NCBI GenBank assembly: GCA_016867395.1
Contig: VGJS01000019.1
Coordinates: 1 to 63,182, forward strand
From: Candidatus Handelsmanbacteria bacterium
Lineage (GTDB): Bacteria > Latescibacterota > UBA2968 > UBA8231
Direction of reading: 5' to 3'
DNA length: 63,182 bases
Part shown: positions 8,129 to 15,758 of the stretch, one piece after another
How positions within the stretch are numbered: position 1 is the stretch's first letter
How the letters are laid out: every line of letters begins with the position of its first letter
Made by a program: the position numbers and the translations under genes
The notes under the pieces: model-generated
Database searches by the model: none
What the model saw: only the letters and a program-made list of their open reading frames with translations
What the model was told of the DNA's origin: nothing

Positions 8129-8180
8129 CTATTTGATCGATCGGAAAGTTGGAGGTTCGATCCAACTTAGTATCAAATAG
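8129..8180. other. Nested perfect stem structure in AT-richer intergenic DNA
   Basis: An outer 9-bp perfect stem CTATTTGAT / ATCAAATAG (8129-8137 with 8172-8180) encloses an inner 8-bp perfect hairpin AAGTTGGA / TCCAACTT (8146-8153 with 8161-8168) with the loop GGTTCGA. The loop recalls a tRNA T-loop, but no tRNA can be folded around it. The surrounding 8.13-8.39 kb is markedly richer in A+T than the rest of the window. It may be a small RNA, a protein-binding site or a remnant of a mobile element. Confidence 0.45.
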
Positions 8181-8349
8181 GCTGTAGTGATATTATCGTC
8201 CAGCAGAGCCGATTACTTTAGCGAAATCGTAGAGGGATGTTAGGGTATTTAAAACAATAAGTTACACTAAAACTGCCAGCAACTCCGGCACTTATACGTG
8301 ATGAATCAATTGAAACCCAAGTCGCCGTTGCGGGGGCAACAGGGGGATA

Positions 8350-8378
8350 TTGACAGGGCCGGGCTTGCCGCCTATTTT
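8350..8378 (+). promoter_or_regulatory. Strong sigma-70 promoter of the S18-BMC operon
   Basis: TTGACA (8350-8355) and TATTTT (8373-8378) are 17 bp apart. The -35 hexamer is the full consensus. Transcription would begin near 8385, giving a leader of about 68 nt with a GGCGC/GCGCC hairpin (8405-8417) and an AGGAG ribosome site at 8439-8443. A weaker candidate lies farther upstream (TTAGGG-17-TACACT, near 8233-8261). Confidence 0.6.
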
Positions 8379-8452
8379 TTAACACTTTTTGCACGAGAGT
8401 GATAGGCGCCCTGCGCCATCTCTCCCCATCTCATAAACAGGAGCGTGTCGCC

Positions 8453-8674
8453 ATCGCCAGGGTAAACCGCAAGGAATTCACGGCCAAGCTGAAGCCGGAA
8501 GACATCGACTACAAGCGCCTCGACGTGCTGGCCCGTTTCCTCAATCCCATCGGGAAAATCGATGCGGCCCGCCGCACCGGGGCCACCCGCAAGCAACAGG
8601 CCCAGATCGTCCAGGCCATCAAACGCGCCCGCTACCTCGCACTGCTGCCCTACACCATCAACGACATCAGATAA
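8453..8674 (+). CDS. rpsR: Cysteine-free ribosomal protein bS18 paralogue, apparent AUC start
   Basis: The sequence contains the bS18 core: DYKRLDVLARFLNPIGKI, ARRTGATRKQQAQIVQAIKRARYLALLPY. It has no cysteine, so it is a zinc-independent type of S18. It is not in the usual rpsF-ssb-rpsR-rplI setting and may be a second copy. Similarity begins at ARVNRKEF, directly after codon ATC 8453, which lies 9 nt after AGGAG; ATG at this place would give a normal S18 start. The only standard in-frame upstream start is GTG 8399, which lacks a ribosome site, sits about 14 nt from the predicted transcript end and adds 18 unrelated residues. The product would bind the 30S platform next to bS6. Confidence 0.8.
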   Translation: MARVNRKEFTAKLKPEDIDYKRLDVLARFLNPIGKIDAARRTGATRKQQAQIVQAIKRARYLALLPYTINDIR

Positions 8675-8706
8675 GGGCGGCCGGCTCCGCGCCCAGGAGA
8701 GCGCCC

Positions 8707-9180
8707 ATGGCCCGCGCTGCCATCGGGCTTATCGAAACCGAAGGTCTGGTCGGGCTGATCGAGGCGGCCGACGTGGCCGCTAAGACCGCAGATGTGCAGC
8801 TTTCGGGCTTTGAGCGCATCGGCGGGGGGCTGGTTTCCCTGCGCTTGAGCGGGGACGTGGCCTCGGTGCAGACCGCAATCCGGGCCGCGGCCGAGGCGGC
8901 CCAGCGCCTTGGGCAGGTGATCAGCTACCACGTCATTCCCGGGCCGCACGAGGACCTCGTCGCCCTGGTGGAGGGCAACAGCCCTCCGCCTTCTCCTGTC
9001 GCTGCAATTTCACCGGCTGCTGCCACAACCCTTTCCCTCGCCGAACTGGAGTCCCTGCCGGTAGCCCGGTTGCGCCAGCGGGCACGCCAGTACCCCGACT
9101 TCTCCCTCAAGGGTCGGGCTATCTCCCGGGCCGGCAAGGCCGAACTCCTCGCCGCCTTCGAGCAGCTCAACGCCAAATAA
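8707..9180 (+). CDS. Bacterial microcompartment shell protein (BMC-H) with Rho-N/SAP-like C-terminal domain
   Basis: Residues 3-90 form one BMC domain (Pfam BMC type): AIGLIETEGLVGLIEAADVA, the central SVQTAIRAAAEAA helix and the VISYHVIPGPHEDL end of hexameric shell proteins. A Pro/Ala linker (91-107) joins it to a C-terminal segment of about 50 residues (SLAELESLPVARLRQRARQY, then KGRAISRAGKAELLAAF). That segment looks like a Rho-N/SAP helix-extended-helix module, a nucleic-acid-binding fold. The ATG has AGGAGAG before it and is 32 bp downstream of the S18 gene in the same transcript. No other shell or cargo gene is in the window, so this is an orphan or satellite shell gene. The nucleic-acid role is inference. 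Confidence 0.85.
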   Translation: MARAAIGLIETEGLVGLIEAADVAAKTADVQLSGFERIGGGLVSLRLSGDVASVQTAIRAAAEAAQRLGQVISYHVIPGPHEDLVALVEGNSPPPSPVAAISPAAATTLSLAELESLPVARLRQRARQYPDFSLKGRAISRAGKAELLAAFEQLNAK

Positions 9181-9183
9181 AAA

Positions 9184-9206
9184 CCCCCGGCCAAAAGGTT
9201 AGGGGG
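9184..9206 (+). terminator. Possible terminator after the BMC gene
   Basis: CCCCCGGCC and GGTTAGGGGG can pair around an AAAA loop directly after the stop codon. The following ATGTAATATT is only weakly U-rich, so it may be a bidirectional or inefficient terminator. Confidence 0.35.
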
Positions 9207-9224
9207 ATGTAATATTGGCCCTAA

Positions 9225-9410
9225 GTGCTGAAGGGCGTCGGGGAACGGCCCGCTTCGGGCTTTCCCAAGGCGCGCCCCGCGACACCCTATAGATGGTGTT
9301 GCGTCCCCTCGCTCGCCCATTGCTCCTCCATCCGGCCGCCCCACCACGCGGTCTTCCCTCCCCCGCCACTCCCCGGGAAAGCCCTTCGGAGCCTTTTCCC
9401 CACCGCCTGC
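9225..9410 (+). repeat. Dispersed intergenic repeat, copy B
   Basis: Shares GCTTTCCCAAGGCGCG, the GACACC...GGTGTTG inverted repeat (about 9280-9302), GTTGCGTCCCCTCGCTCGC, CCACGCGG-CTTCCCT and the CTCCCCGGGAAAG block with the copies at 50.4 and 58.3 kb, in the same order. It fills the gap between the convergent BMC and dehydrogenase genes. It encodes no plausible protein. Confidence 0.8.
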
Positions 9411-9420
9411 TTTCCCGAAA

Positions 9421-10461
9421 TCACACGTGCCAGACGTAGAGGTCGCGGTTCTGGAGGGGGAGGTCGATCCATTTGCCCCCTTCGAGGTGGCTCTGGGCCA
9501 CGGCCAGGCAGATCTCGGTGGCGTGGTGGGTAATCTCTACGTTGCCCAGGGCGGGCTTTCCCTCCTCGTGCGCCCGCACCAAGTCCTCGAAGGCGTAGAG
9601 GGTGGCGCTGTAGGGGGGGACGTTCTCGAAGGGCTTTTCGGGGTAGATGGTATGCCGGCCCGCGGCGAGGGGCAGACGCTCGACCCAGTCCATGCCGTTG
9701 TTGAGTCCCTTGAGCATGCCCTTGGTTCCCCACACCTCGAAATCCCAGTGGCCCGTCGGCACGGTCCAGGCCTCGATGCGGCCGGGGAACTGGAGCTGGT
9801 AAACGGCCTGGGGGTCCTTGTCGAAGCGGTTGGGGCCGGCGGCCAGCTCTCCGCGCAGTTCACCCTTGACCCGCAGGGCCCGCAAGTCCCCCAGCAGGTA
9901 GAGGAGGGTGTCCACCGAGTGGATGTGGCCGTGCATCAGGGAGGAGGAGGCGTGGTGGACTGCAGTGCGCAGCTCGCCGATCTCGCCCTGGGCTAGGCGC
10001 TGGCGGGCACGGTGATAGCGGGTGTCGAAGCGACGCAGTACCCCGGTGTTGAAGGCGATGTTGCGGGCCTGGTAGGCGCGGAGGATGGCATCGGCCTCGC
10101 GCATGGAGCAGGCCATGGCCTTTTCGAGGAATACCATGCTCACCCCGCCGGCCTCGGCCACCCCCAGGGCCAGCTCGGCGTGGTTCTCGGCCCTGGTGCA
10201 GATGGCCACTAGGTCGGGGACCTCCTGGCGGATCATCTCGCGGTAATCCCCGTACACCGCTCCCACCCCCCAGCGCTCGGCAAAGGCGCGCTGCTTGGCT
10301 GGATCCAGATCGGCCCCGGCTACCAGTTCGAGGCGCTGGCTGGCCCGACAGGCCCCGGCCGCCGAATACGGCAGGGCGATGGCCGGGTAACCGACCACCT
10401 CCTCGTCGATGGTGCTGCCCATACGGCCCAGGCCGACGACGGCAGCGCGGTATTTTTTCAT
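9421..10461 (-). CDS. Gfo/Idh/MocA family dehydrogenase
   Basis: 346 residues from ATG 10461 (AGGAAGAACCC ribosome site); the longer frame to 10662 is shadow sequence. The Rossmann motif is AAVVGLGRMGSTIDEE at about residues 5-20, and LEKAMACSM replaces the usual EKP (Pro to Ala). The C-terminal domain includes RRFDTRYHRARQRLAQGEIGE and HIHSVDTLLYLLGD, the region with the catalytic His. The start overlaps the end of the upstream unknown gene by 4 bp, and that gene overlaps a GHMP kinase, so kinase, unknown protein and dehydrogenase form an operon. The substrate is probably a sugar or sugar acid. Confidence 0.85.
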   Translation of the reverse strand: MKKYRAAVVGLGRMGSTIDEEVVGYPAIALPYSAAGACRASQRLELVAGADLDPAKQRAFAERWGVGAVYGDYREMIRQEVPDLVAICTRAENHAELALGVAEAGGVSMVFLEKAMACSMREADAILRAYQARNIAFNTGVLRRFDTRYHRARQRLAQGEIGELRTAVHHASSSLMHGHIHSVDTLLYLLGDLRALRVKGELRGELAAGPNRFDKDPQAVYQLQFPGRIEAWTVPTGHWDFEVWGTKGMLKGLNNGMDWVERLPLAAGRHTIYPEKPFENVPPYSATLYAFEDLVRAHEEGKPALGNVEITHHATEICLAVAQSHLEGGKWIDLPLQNRDLYVWHV

Positions 10462-11615
10462 GGGTTCTTCCTTTTGGCCGCCACTTTCTTCTTTCTTACC
10501 GGCGTGGTTCCAGACGGTTCCACTGGCAGGCCGTCGGCCTTCTCGTCGGCCTCGTCGAGCACGGCCACCTCTTCCTGGAAATAGGCGCGGGCATCGGCCA
10601 GCAACTGGTCCTGCTCGGCCTTGCGGATCTCGGCCAGTTCGGAGGCGGACAGGGGCGGCCAACTGAGGAAGAAGTCCTCTACCGCCACGCTGAGCATGCG
10701 TCCTTTGAGGTAGCGCTCGAAGGTGGTGGCGATGACGTGGGCCGGCAGGGGCTCCAGTTCAGGCTGGGCCTCGTCGAGGTACAGTTCGACGAGTTCGTGC
10801 AGCAACAGGGCCTCGAAGAGGGTGATCTGGGCGCAGCCGGCTCCGCCGGCGTCCTCGTCCCACATCTCCAGCACCCGGCGCACCCCGGCGACGAAGTGGA
10901 TCTCGCCGGCCCGTTCGTACGCCACCGAGCGAGCCTCAACGATGGGTTTCAGCTTGTTGCTGCGCACGTCCTCGTAAAAGTGGGCGATCAGGCGCAGGGG
11001 CTGGGTATTGGTGGGGCTGAGGCGGTCGGCCAGGGCCCTGCCGGCCAGGGCCGGGTGGCCGATGACGTAGCTGAGCAGGGTCTCGGGTTTGGGGGACCAG
11101 ATCAGGGAAAGGCGGCGGGCCTGGCGGCGCAGTACGTGGCGAACGTCCTCCTTCTCATCGACGGCGAAGACCCCCTCGATCAGGCTCTTCTTGTCCTCGA
11201 AGGTGGCGGAGTTCCGGAACTTGAAGGAGCCCAGCAACTGCAACAACTGGACCCGGCTACGCATATCGGAGGGGGTCAGGTCCAGAAGGGAGCCCAGGAA
11301 GGCCTCGGTGCCGTCCTCCTCGGTCCAAGTGCGGAAGGTGGTGGGGCTGCGCTTGAGGGTGTCCATCTTAACGTAGAGCCCCTTGACGAGGTCCGGCTCC
11401 AGGCCCGTCGCTTGCCCCTCGACTTTTTCGTAGAGCACCGCCGGGTGCTGGTCGAGAGCCTCGGCCGTGGCCAGGAATTCCTCGTCGGGGGGCGCCTGAC
11501 TGCCGTAATAGGCTCTGGCAAGCCGCTTCCTGCTCTCCAAGGGAGCCTTCTCTGCAAAAGAACGATGTCGGAGACAGATAGACGCGGCGGTTTTGCCCAT
11601 CATGGCGACTCCCAC
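10458..11615 (-). CDS. Hypothetical protein between GHMP kinase and dehydrogenase
   Basis: 385 residues that I do not recognise. It is soluble, with no signal peptide or transmembrane helix, mostly charged and helical, with a central LLLHELVELYLDEAQPEL segment (a His-Glu pair in a helix) and a Lys/Arg-rich tail (PVRKKKVAAKRKNP) like a nucleic-acid-binding extension. The gene overlaps the kinase gene by 16 bp at its start and the dehydrogenase by 4 bp at its end, so its expression is tightly coupled to both. That context suggests a role in the same sugar pathway, but the basic tail would equally fit a DNA- or RNA-associated protein. Confidence 0.7.
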   Translation of the reverse strand: MGVAMMGKTAASICLRHRSFAEKAPLESRKRLARAYYGSQAPPDEEFLATAEALDQHPAVLYEKVEGQATGLEPDLVKGLYVKMDTLKRSPTTFRTWTEEDGTEAFLGSLLDLTPSDMRSRVQLLQLLGSFKFRNSATFEDKKSLIEGVFAVDEKEDVRHVLRRQARRLSLIWSPKPETLLSYVIGHPALAGRALADRLSPTNTQPLRLIAHFYEDVRSNKLKPIVEARSVAYERAGEIHFVAGVRRVLEMWDEDAGGAGCAQITLFEALLLHELVELYLDEAQPELEPLPAHVIATTFERYLKGRMLSVAVEDFFLSWPPLSASELAEIRKAEQDQLLADARAYFQEEVAVLDEADEKADGLPVEPSGTTPVRKKKVAAKRKNP

Positions 11616-12643
11616 AGGCGCAGACCTGTGCGGCTCAGGTACACCGGTATGTGCTGGAAGAGGGGGTTGGCCTGCTCGATCTGGGCGATGAGGTGGCGTT
11701 TGGCGTGGGAGAGGGGCCCAGTGAGCAGGGTGAGGGAGCCCCCGTCGCCGCCGGCGCCGTTCACCTTCCAGCCCAGGGCCTCGTGTTCCCTGGCAATGGC
11801 TATGATCTGCGCGGCCTCGCGGCTGACCAGCTCAGGGTGGAGGCGGGCCTGGGCCTCGGTGTTGGCGCTCATGGCCCGGCCCAGGGCGGCGAAGTCCCCG
11901 GCGTACACCGCGTCGCGCGAGGCCGGGGCGGTGAGGCGCAGGTCGTTCAGTTTTTTGCAGTCCGGACCAGCGCCTTCCAGCTCGGCGATGACCTTCTTGT
12001 GGACGTCGGAGGAACTGTGGGACTTGCCCAGGAAGATGAGCACCAGCCGGCGTTCCAGCTCCCACCACACCGAGTTGGGCACCTGCAACTGGGAGACCGA
12101 GGCATGGGGGTACTTGAACATCTCGATATAATTGATGCCCCCGTACGCCGAGCAGAGCTGGTCCTGGATGCCGCACTGCTGTTTGAGCATCTCGGTCTCG
12201 ATGCGCTGGGCAGTGAGGGCCACCTCGTTGGGGGTGAGCCGGCCGGGGGTCAGTGCGTCGAGGGCGCCGATCAGGGCCACGGTCACCGCCGCCGAGGTGC
12301 CGGTGGAGCAGCCGGCCGGGGCCTGGCAGTAGATGGTGACCTCGATGGCCAGGTCCTCGGGGATGCGCATGTACTCGATGGCCGCCTCCAGTAGCGGGTG
12401 CTGGGTCCACCCGCTCAACTGCTTGACCGCGTACTTCTGGCCGTAGTTCTCGGCGCGGATGACGATGCGGTCCTCCACCTGGCCGCGCAAATACACCTCT
12501 ATCTGCACCTCGGCATAGGGGTACACCCCGATATTGAAAATCACTCCCTGTTCGGCGAACCAGGTGTCGGTCCAGCCGCCGTTGTCGCAGATGCGGATGG
12601 GCGCCACGCTGTTGATGCGGCGCTGGGGCGCGGGAGGGGCCAT
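11600..12643 (-). CDS. GHMP-family sugar kinase (heptose-7-phosphate kinase/fucokinase-like)
   Basis: 347 residues from ATG 12643; an in-frame TTG at 12673 adds ten residues. The motif RINSVAPIRICDNGGWTDTW near the N-terminus is typical of the HddA/fucokinase branch of GHMP kinases. The ATP-binding motif PAGCSTGTSAAVTVA is at about residues 110-124, and the C-terminal GHMP motif WKVNGAGGDGGSLTLL near 305. It would phosphorylate a sugar or sugar phosphate at the anomeric or a nearby hydroxyl. It is first in the leftward operon with the unknown protein and dehydrogenase. Confidence 0.85.
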   Translation of the reverse strand: MAPPAPQRRINSVAPIRICDNGGWTDTWFAEQGVIFNIGVYPYAEVQIEVYLRGQVEDRIVIRAENYGQKYAVKQLSGWTQHPLLEAAIEYMRIPEDLAIEVTIYCQAPAGCSTGTSAAVTVALIGALDALTPGRLTPNEVALTAQRIETEMLKQQCGIQDQLCSAYGGINYIEMFKYPHASVSQLQVPNSVWWELERRLVLIFLGKSHSSSDVHKKVIAELEGAGPDCKKLNDLRLTAPASRDAVYAGDFAALGRAMSANTEAQARLHPELVSREAAQIIAIAREHEALGWKVNGAGGDGGSLTLLTGPLSHAKRHLIAQIEQANPLFQHIPVYLSRTGLRLWESP

Positions 12644-12774
12644 GCGGGGCTCCGGGTGGCGGGTTCCTCCCAAGATACCCCCCGCGCAAAAGAAGTGTCA
12701 AGCGCAGGGCCTGCTTGTCCGCGGCGGGGGGAAGGCATAGCTTTTTGGGCAGATCAGCCGCGAAAGGAGCGCCG

Positions 12775-13680
12775 ATGCCCCGCACCCATCACCTCAGCCG
12801 CCAGCACCTCGTCTACAGCCTCGACCAGGCCCACCCTCCGGCCCTGGAGATCGACCCGGGCGATACAGTGGTGCTGGAGACCTACGACGCCCGCACCGGC
12901 AGCATCCAGCGCGACGAGGACCTGCTCCTGCATCCCCATCCGGCCGGCTCCAACCCGGCCACCGGCCCCATCCGGGTGCGCGGGGCGGAACCCGGCGACG
13001 CGCTGTGCGTGGAGATCCAGCAGATCGATCTGGCGCCCCAGGGTTTCCTGGCGGTCAAGGCCGGCATGGGGCTGTTGGGGCACCTGGCCAAGGAATTCGC
13101 CACCCGCATGGTGCAGATCGAGGGGGAGCAGGTTCGCTTCGGGGCGCTGCGTTTCCCCGTCCGCCCGATGGTGGGGGTGATCGGCGCCGCCCCCTCCGGG
13201 GAGGGGGTAAGCACCGGGTTTGCCGGCCCCCACGGGGGAAACATGGACAACCGTTACATCGCCCCTGGCAGCAAGGTCTACCTGCCAATAAGCGTGCCGG
13301 GGGCCTGGCTGGGCATCGGCGATGTCCACGGGGCCATGGGGGATGGCGAGATCACCTTCATCGGCCTGGAGATCTGCGCCGAGGTCACCGCCAGGGTGGA
13401 GTTGCTCAAGGGGAAGGAACTGCGCCGGCCCCTGGTGGAGACCTCCGAGTGTTGGATCACCACCGGGGACCATCCAGACCCGGCCCAGGCCCTGCGGGTA
13501 GCCGCCGAGGAGATGGTGCGGTTGATGCAGGAAAGAATGGAGTTGAGCTTTGCCGAGGCGTACATGCTGATGAGCGGGGCCGTGGACGTGCAGATCTGCC
13601 AGTGCTGCGGGCCGGGGGAGTTCCCGGTGACCACCCGGGCGATGATCAGCAAGAAGCTTCTGGAAAGAGGCGGGAGATGA
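12775..13680 (+). CDS. Acetamidase/formamidase family protein
   Basis: 301 residues from ATG 12775 (GAAAGGAGCGCC before it). It has the FmdA/AmdA fold signatures: ALEIDPGDTVVLETYDA near the N-terminus, GNMDNRYIAPGSKVYLPISVPGAWLGIGDVHGAMGDGE in two parts mid-protein (metal and substrate region), and the C-terminal AYMLMSGAVDVQICQCC block. It would hydrolyse a short-chain amide to the acid and ammonia. The stop overlaps the ATG of the GH4 gene (ATGA), so the amidase and glycosidase are co-expressed, consistent with use of an N-acylated sugar derivative (inference). Confidence 0.87.
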   Translation: MPRTHHLSRQHLVYSLDQAHPPALEIDPGDTVVLETYDARTGSIQRDEDLLLHPHPAGSNPATGPIRVRGAEPGDALCVEIQQIDLAPQGFLAVKAGMGLLGHLAKEFATRMVQIEGEQVRFGALRFPVRPMVGVIGAAPSGEGVSTGFAGPHGGNMDNRYIAPGSKVYLPISVPGAWLGIGDVHGAMGDGEITFIGLEICAEVTARVELLKGKELRRPLVETSECWITTGDHPDPAQALRVAAEEMVRLMQERMELSFAEAYMLMSGAVDVQICQCCGPGEFPVTTRAMISKKLLERGGR

Positions 13681-15023
13681 AACCGGTAAAGGTGGCCCTG
13701 ATCGGGGCCGGCAGCCGATCCTTTGGGCCAGGCACCATCCGCGATGTGCTCCTGAGCAAGCCCCTGGCCGAGCGCGGGGTGGAACTGGTGCTGATGGACA
13801 AGGTGGCCGACCACCTGGGGGAGGTGGAACAGTACGCGGTCCATGCGTGCCAGCAACTGGGCCACGCGGCTCGGGTGTGGTCCACCACCGACCTGGACCG
13901 CGCCCTCGACGGGGCCGACTTCGCCGTCACTGCCATCGAGGTACAGCGATTCCTCTATTGGACCCAGGACTACCACCTGCCCCGCCACTACGGGTTCAAG
14001 CAGATCTTTGGCGAGAACGGCGGGCCCGGCAGCCTCTTCCACGCCCTGCGCAACATGGGCCCCACCCTCCATATTGCCCGGACCATGGAGCGGCGCTGCC
14101 CCAACGCCCTGCTGCTCAACTACACCAATCCCGAGCACAAGCTCTGCGAGGCCGTGACCCGATTGACTTCCATCCAGGCGGTGGGATTGTGCCACGGGGT
14201 GTTCATGGGCTTGCGCCAACTGGCCCAGATCCTCGAAGTCCCCCAGGAGGAGCTGGACACCGCGGCCTGCGGCATCAACCACTTCACCTTCTTCCAGAGG
14301 ATACGCCGCCGGGCCACTGGCGAGGACCTATATCCCAGCCTGAGGCAGGCCGATCTGGAAGGGGACGAGCTGGCCCACTGGCACGAGTTCGGGCTGGGCC
14401 GGGTGCTCCTGCGCCGCTTTGGGCTGTGGCCCTCGCCGGCCACCAATCACTACGGGGAGTACCTCCGCTGGGCCGAGGAGTTCATGGCCAGCGAGATGCA
14501 GTATTACTACGACCCGGCCCAGGGGCACCCCTGGGAGACGGGGAAGATCCCCGATTTCGTCTACACCATCGACCGGACCGATACCAACCGGCCCTGGCGC
14601 CGGCCCGAAGCGCAGCCGCGCGTGCTGGAGGACCTGCCCCTGAAGGCCTCTGGCGAACTGGCCGCCCCGATCATGGAGGCCCTCATGTGCGGGGAGAAAC
14701 GCGAATTGGCCGCGATCAATGTGCCCAACCGGGGCTATATCCCCGAACTGCCAGATGGATTGGTGGTGGAGGTGCCGGCGATTGCCGATGAGCAGGGCTT
14801 GCACCCCTGCCAGATGGAGGCCCTGCCAGAGCCCATCGCCGCGCTGATCCGGGTGCAGGCCAGCATCCACAAGCTTCTAGTGGATGCTTTTGCCGAGCGG
14901 TCCAAGGCCAAACTGCTGCAGGCCCTGCTGCTGGACCCCACGGTGGACTCCTACCGGCGGGCGGTGGCGCTGTTGGAGGAGATGCTGAAGCTGCAGCGGG
15001 ATATATTGCCGCCGCTGGAGTGA
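13677..15023 (+). CDS. Glycoside hydrolase family 4 (alpha-glucosidase/alpha-galacturonidase type)
   Basis: 448 residues, a typical GH4 length. GH4 enzymes use NAD+ and a divalent metal to cleave glycosides by an oxidation/elimination route. Visible are the NAD-binding VALIGAGSRSFGPGTIRDVL, the NYTNPEH substrate loop, and the metal ligands in GLCHG (Cys and His) and GINHFTF. The sequence resembles the alpha-glucosidase/alpha-galacturonidase branch more than 6-phospho-glucosidases; no PTS genes are nearby, so a non-phosphorylated substrate is likely. It ends one base before the convergent SDR gene. Confidence 0.88.
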   Translation: MKPVKVALIGAGSRSFGPGTIRDVLLSKPLAERGVELVLMDKVADHLGEVEQYAVHACQQLGHAARVWSTTDLDRALDGADFAVTAIEVQRFLYWTQDYHLPRHYGFKQIFGENGGPGSLFHALRNMGPTLHIARTMERRCPNALLLNYTNPEHKLCEAVTRLTSIQAVGLCHGVFMGLRQLAQILEVPQEELDTAACGINHFTFFQRIRRRATGEDLYPSLRQADLEGDELAHWHEFGLGRVLLRRFGLWPSPATNHYGEYLRWAEEFMASEMQYYYDPAQGHPWETGKIPDFVYTIDRTDTNRPWRRPEAQPRVLEDLPLKASGELAAPIMEALMCGEKRELAAINVPNRGYIPELPDGLVVEVPAIADEQGLHPCQMEALPEPIAALIRVQASIHKLLVDAFAERSKAKLLQALLLDPTVDSYRRAVALLEEMLKLQRDILPPLE

Positions 15024-15758
15024 TCAGCGGGTGAAGAGGGTCCCCCGCACATACGAGCCTTCGTCCGAGGCGAGGAAGGCGAGGATGCGGGCCACGCCCA
15101 TCGGATCCCCCAGGGATTTTCTTGCCTCCTCCACGGCTCTGGCGGTGTCCTGGCCCGCGGCCTGGGCGCCCTGGGCGATGTTCTCCAGCTTGAGCGGGGT
15201 GGCGATGCCCCCGGGGCAGATGACGTGGACCCTGGCCCCTTTGACGTGGGCCTCGATGTTGTACTGCATGCCGTGGACCCCGGCCTTGCTGGCCGCATAC
15301 GCCAGGGAGGAACTGGCCCCGCGCACGCCGGCCCCCGAGGCGATGAGCAGCACCACCGACTGGCCGGCCCTCTCCAGAAGGGGAGCCGCCTGCCGCACCA
15401 CCAGGTAGGTGCCCTTGAGGTTGGTGTCGAGGGTGGCGTCCCAGTCATCCTCGTCCAGGCCGGCCACGCCTTTGAACGCCCCCTTGAGCACCCCGGCGCT
15501 GCACACCAGCAGGTCGAGGTGATCCGCGCCCAGTTTCTGGAACACCGCTCCCACACTCGCTGCCGAGCGCACGTCGGTCTGGTGGAAGGCGGCCCGGCCG
15601 CCGGCCTTTTCGATGGCCGCCACCGCAGCCTGACCATCGCGCTCATTGTAATCGAGGATCAGCACCTGGGCGCCCTCGGCGGCGAAGAGTTCGGCGCTGG
15701 CCCGGCCAATCCCGGTAGCCCCGCCGGTGATCAGGGCGATCTTCCCTTGCAGTCTCAT
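15024..15758 (-). CDS. Short-chain dehydrogenase/reductase (SDR)
   Basis: 244 residues of a classical SDR. Cofactor motif TGGATGIGRASAEL (TGxxxGxG) is at about residues 11-24, CSAG replaces NNAG near 87, and the catalytic Ser in IASGAG and Tyr-Lys in YAASKAG are present. ICPGGIATPL follows. The Asp at the end of beta-2 (ILDYNERD) favours NAD(H). It overlaps the next gene (hydrolase) by 4 bp. Its stop abuts the GH4 stop from the other strand. The substrate is probably a sugar or secondary alcohol. Confidence 0.9.
   Translation of the reverse strand: MRLQGKIALITGGATGIGRASAELFAAEGAQVLILDYNERDGQAAVAAIEKAGGRAAFHQTDVRSAASVGAVFQKLGADHLDLLVCSAGVLKGAFKGVAGLDEDDWDATLDTNLKGTYLVVRQAAPLLERAGQSVVLLIASGAGVRGASSSLAYAASKAGVHGMQYNIEAHVKGARVHVICPGGIATPLKLENIAQGAQAAGQDTARAVEEARKSLGDPMGVARILAFLASDEGSYVRGTLFTR

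Noticed and set aside
8146..8168. T-loop-like GGTTCGA hairpin as part of a tRNA gene
   Set aside because: The flanks cannot form acceptor, D or anticodon arms, and the stem pairs lie on the wrong side of the GGTTC motif for a T-arm.
9184..9206. Strong terminator after the BMC gene
   Set aside because: The stem exists but the U-tract is poor; kept only as a low-confidence site.
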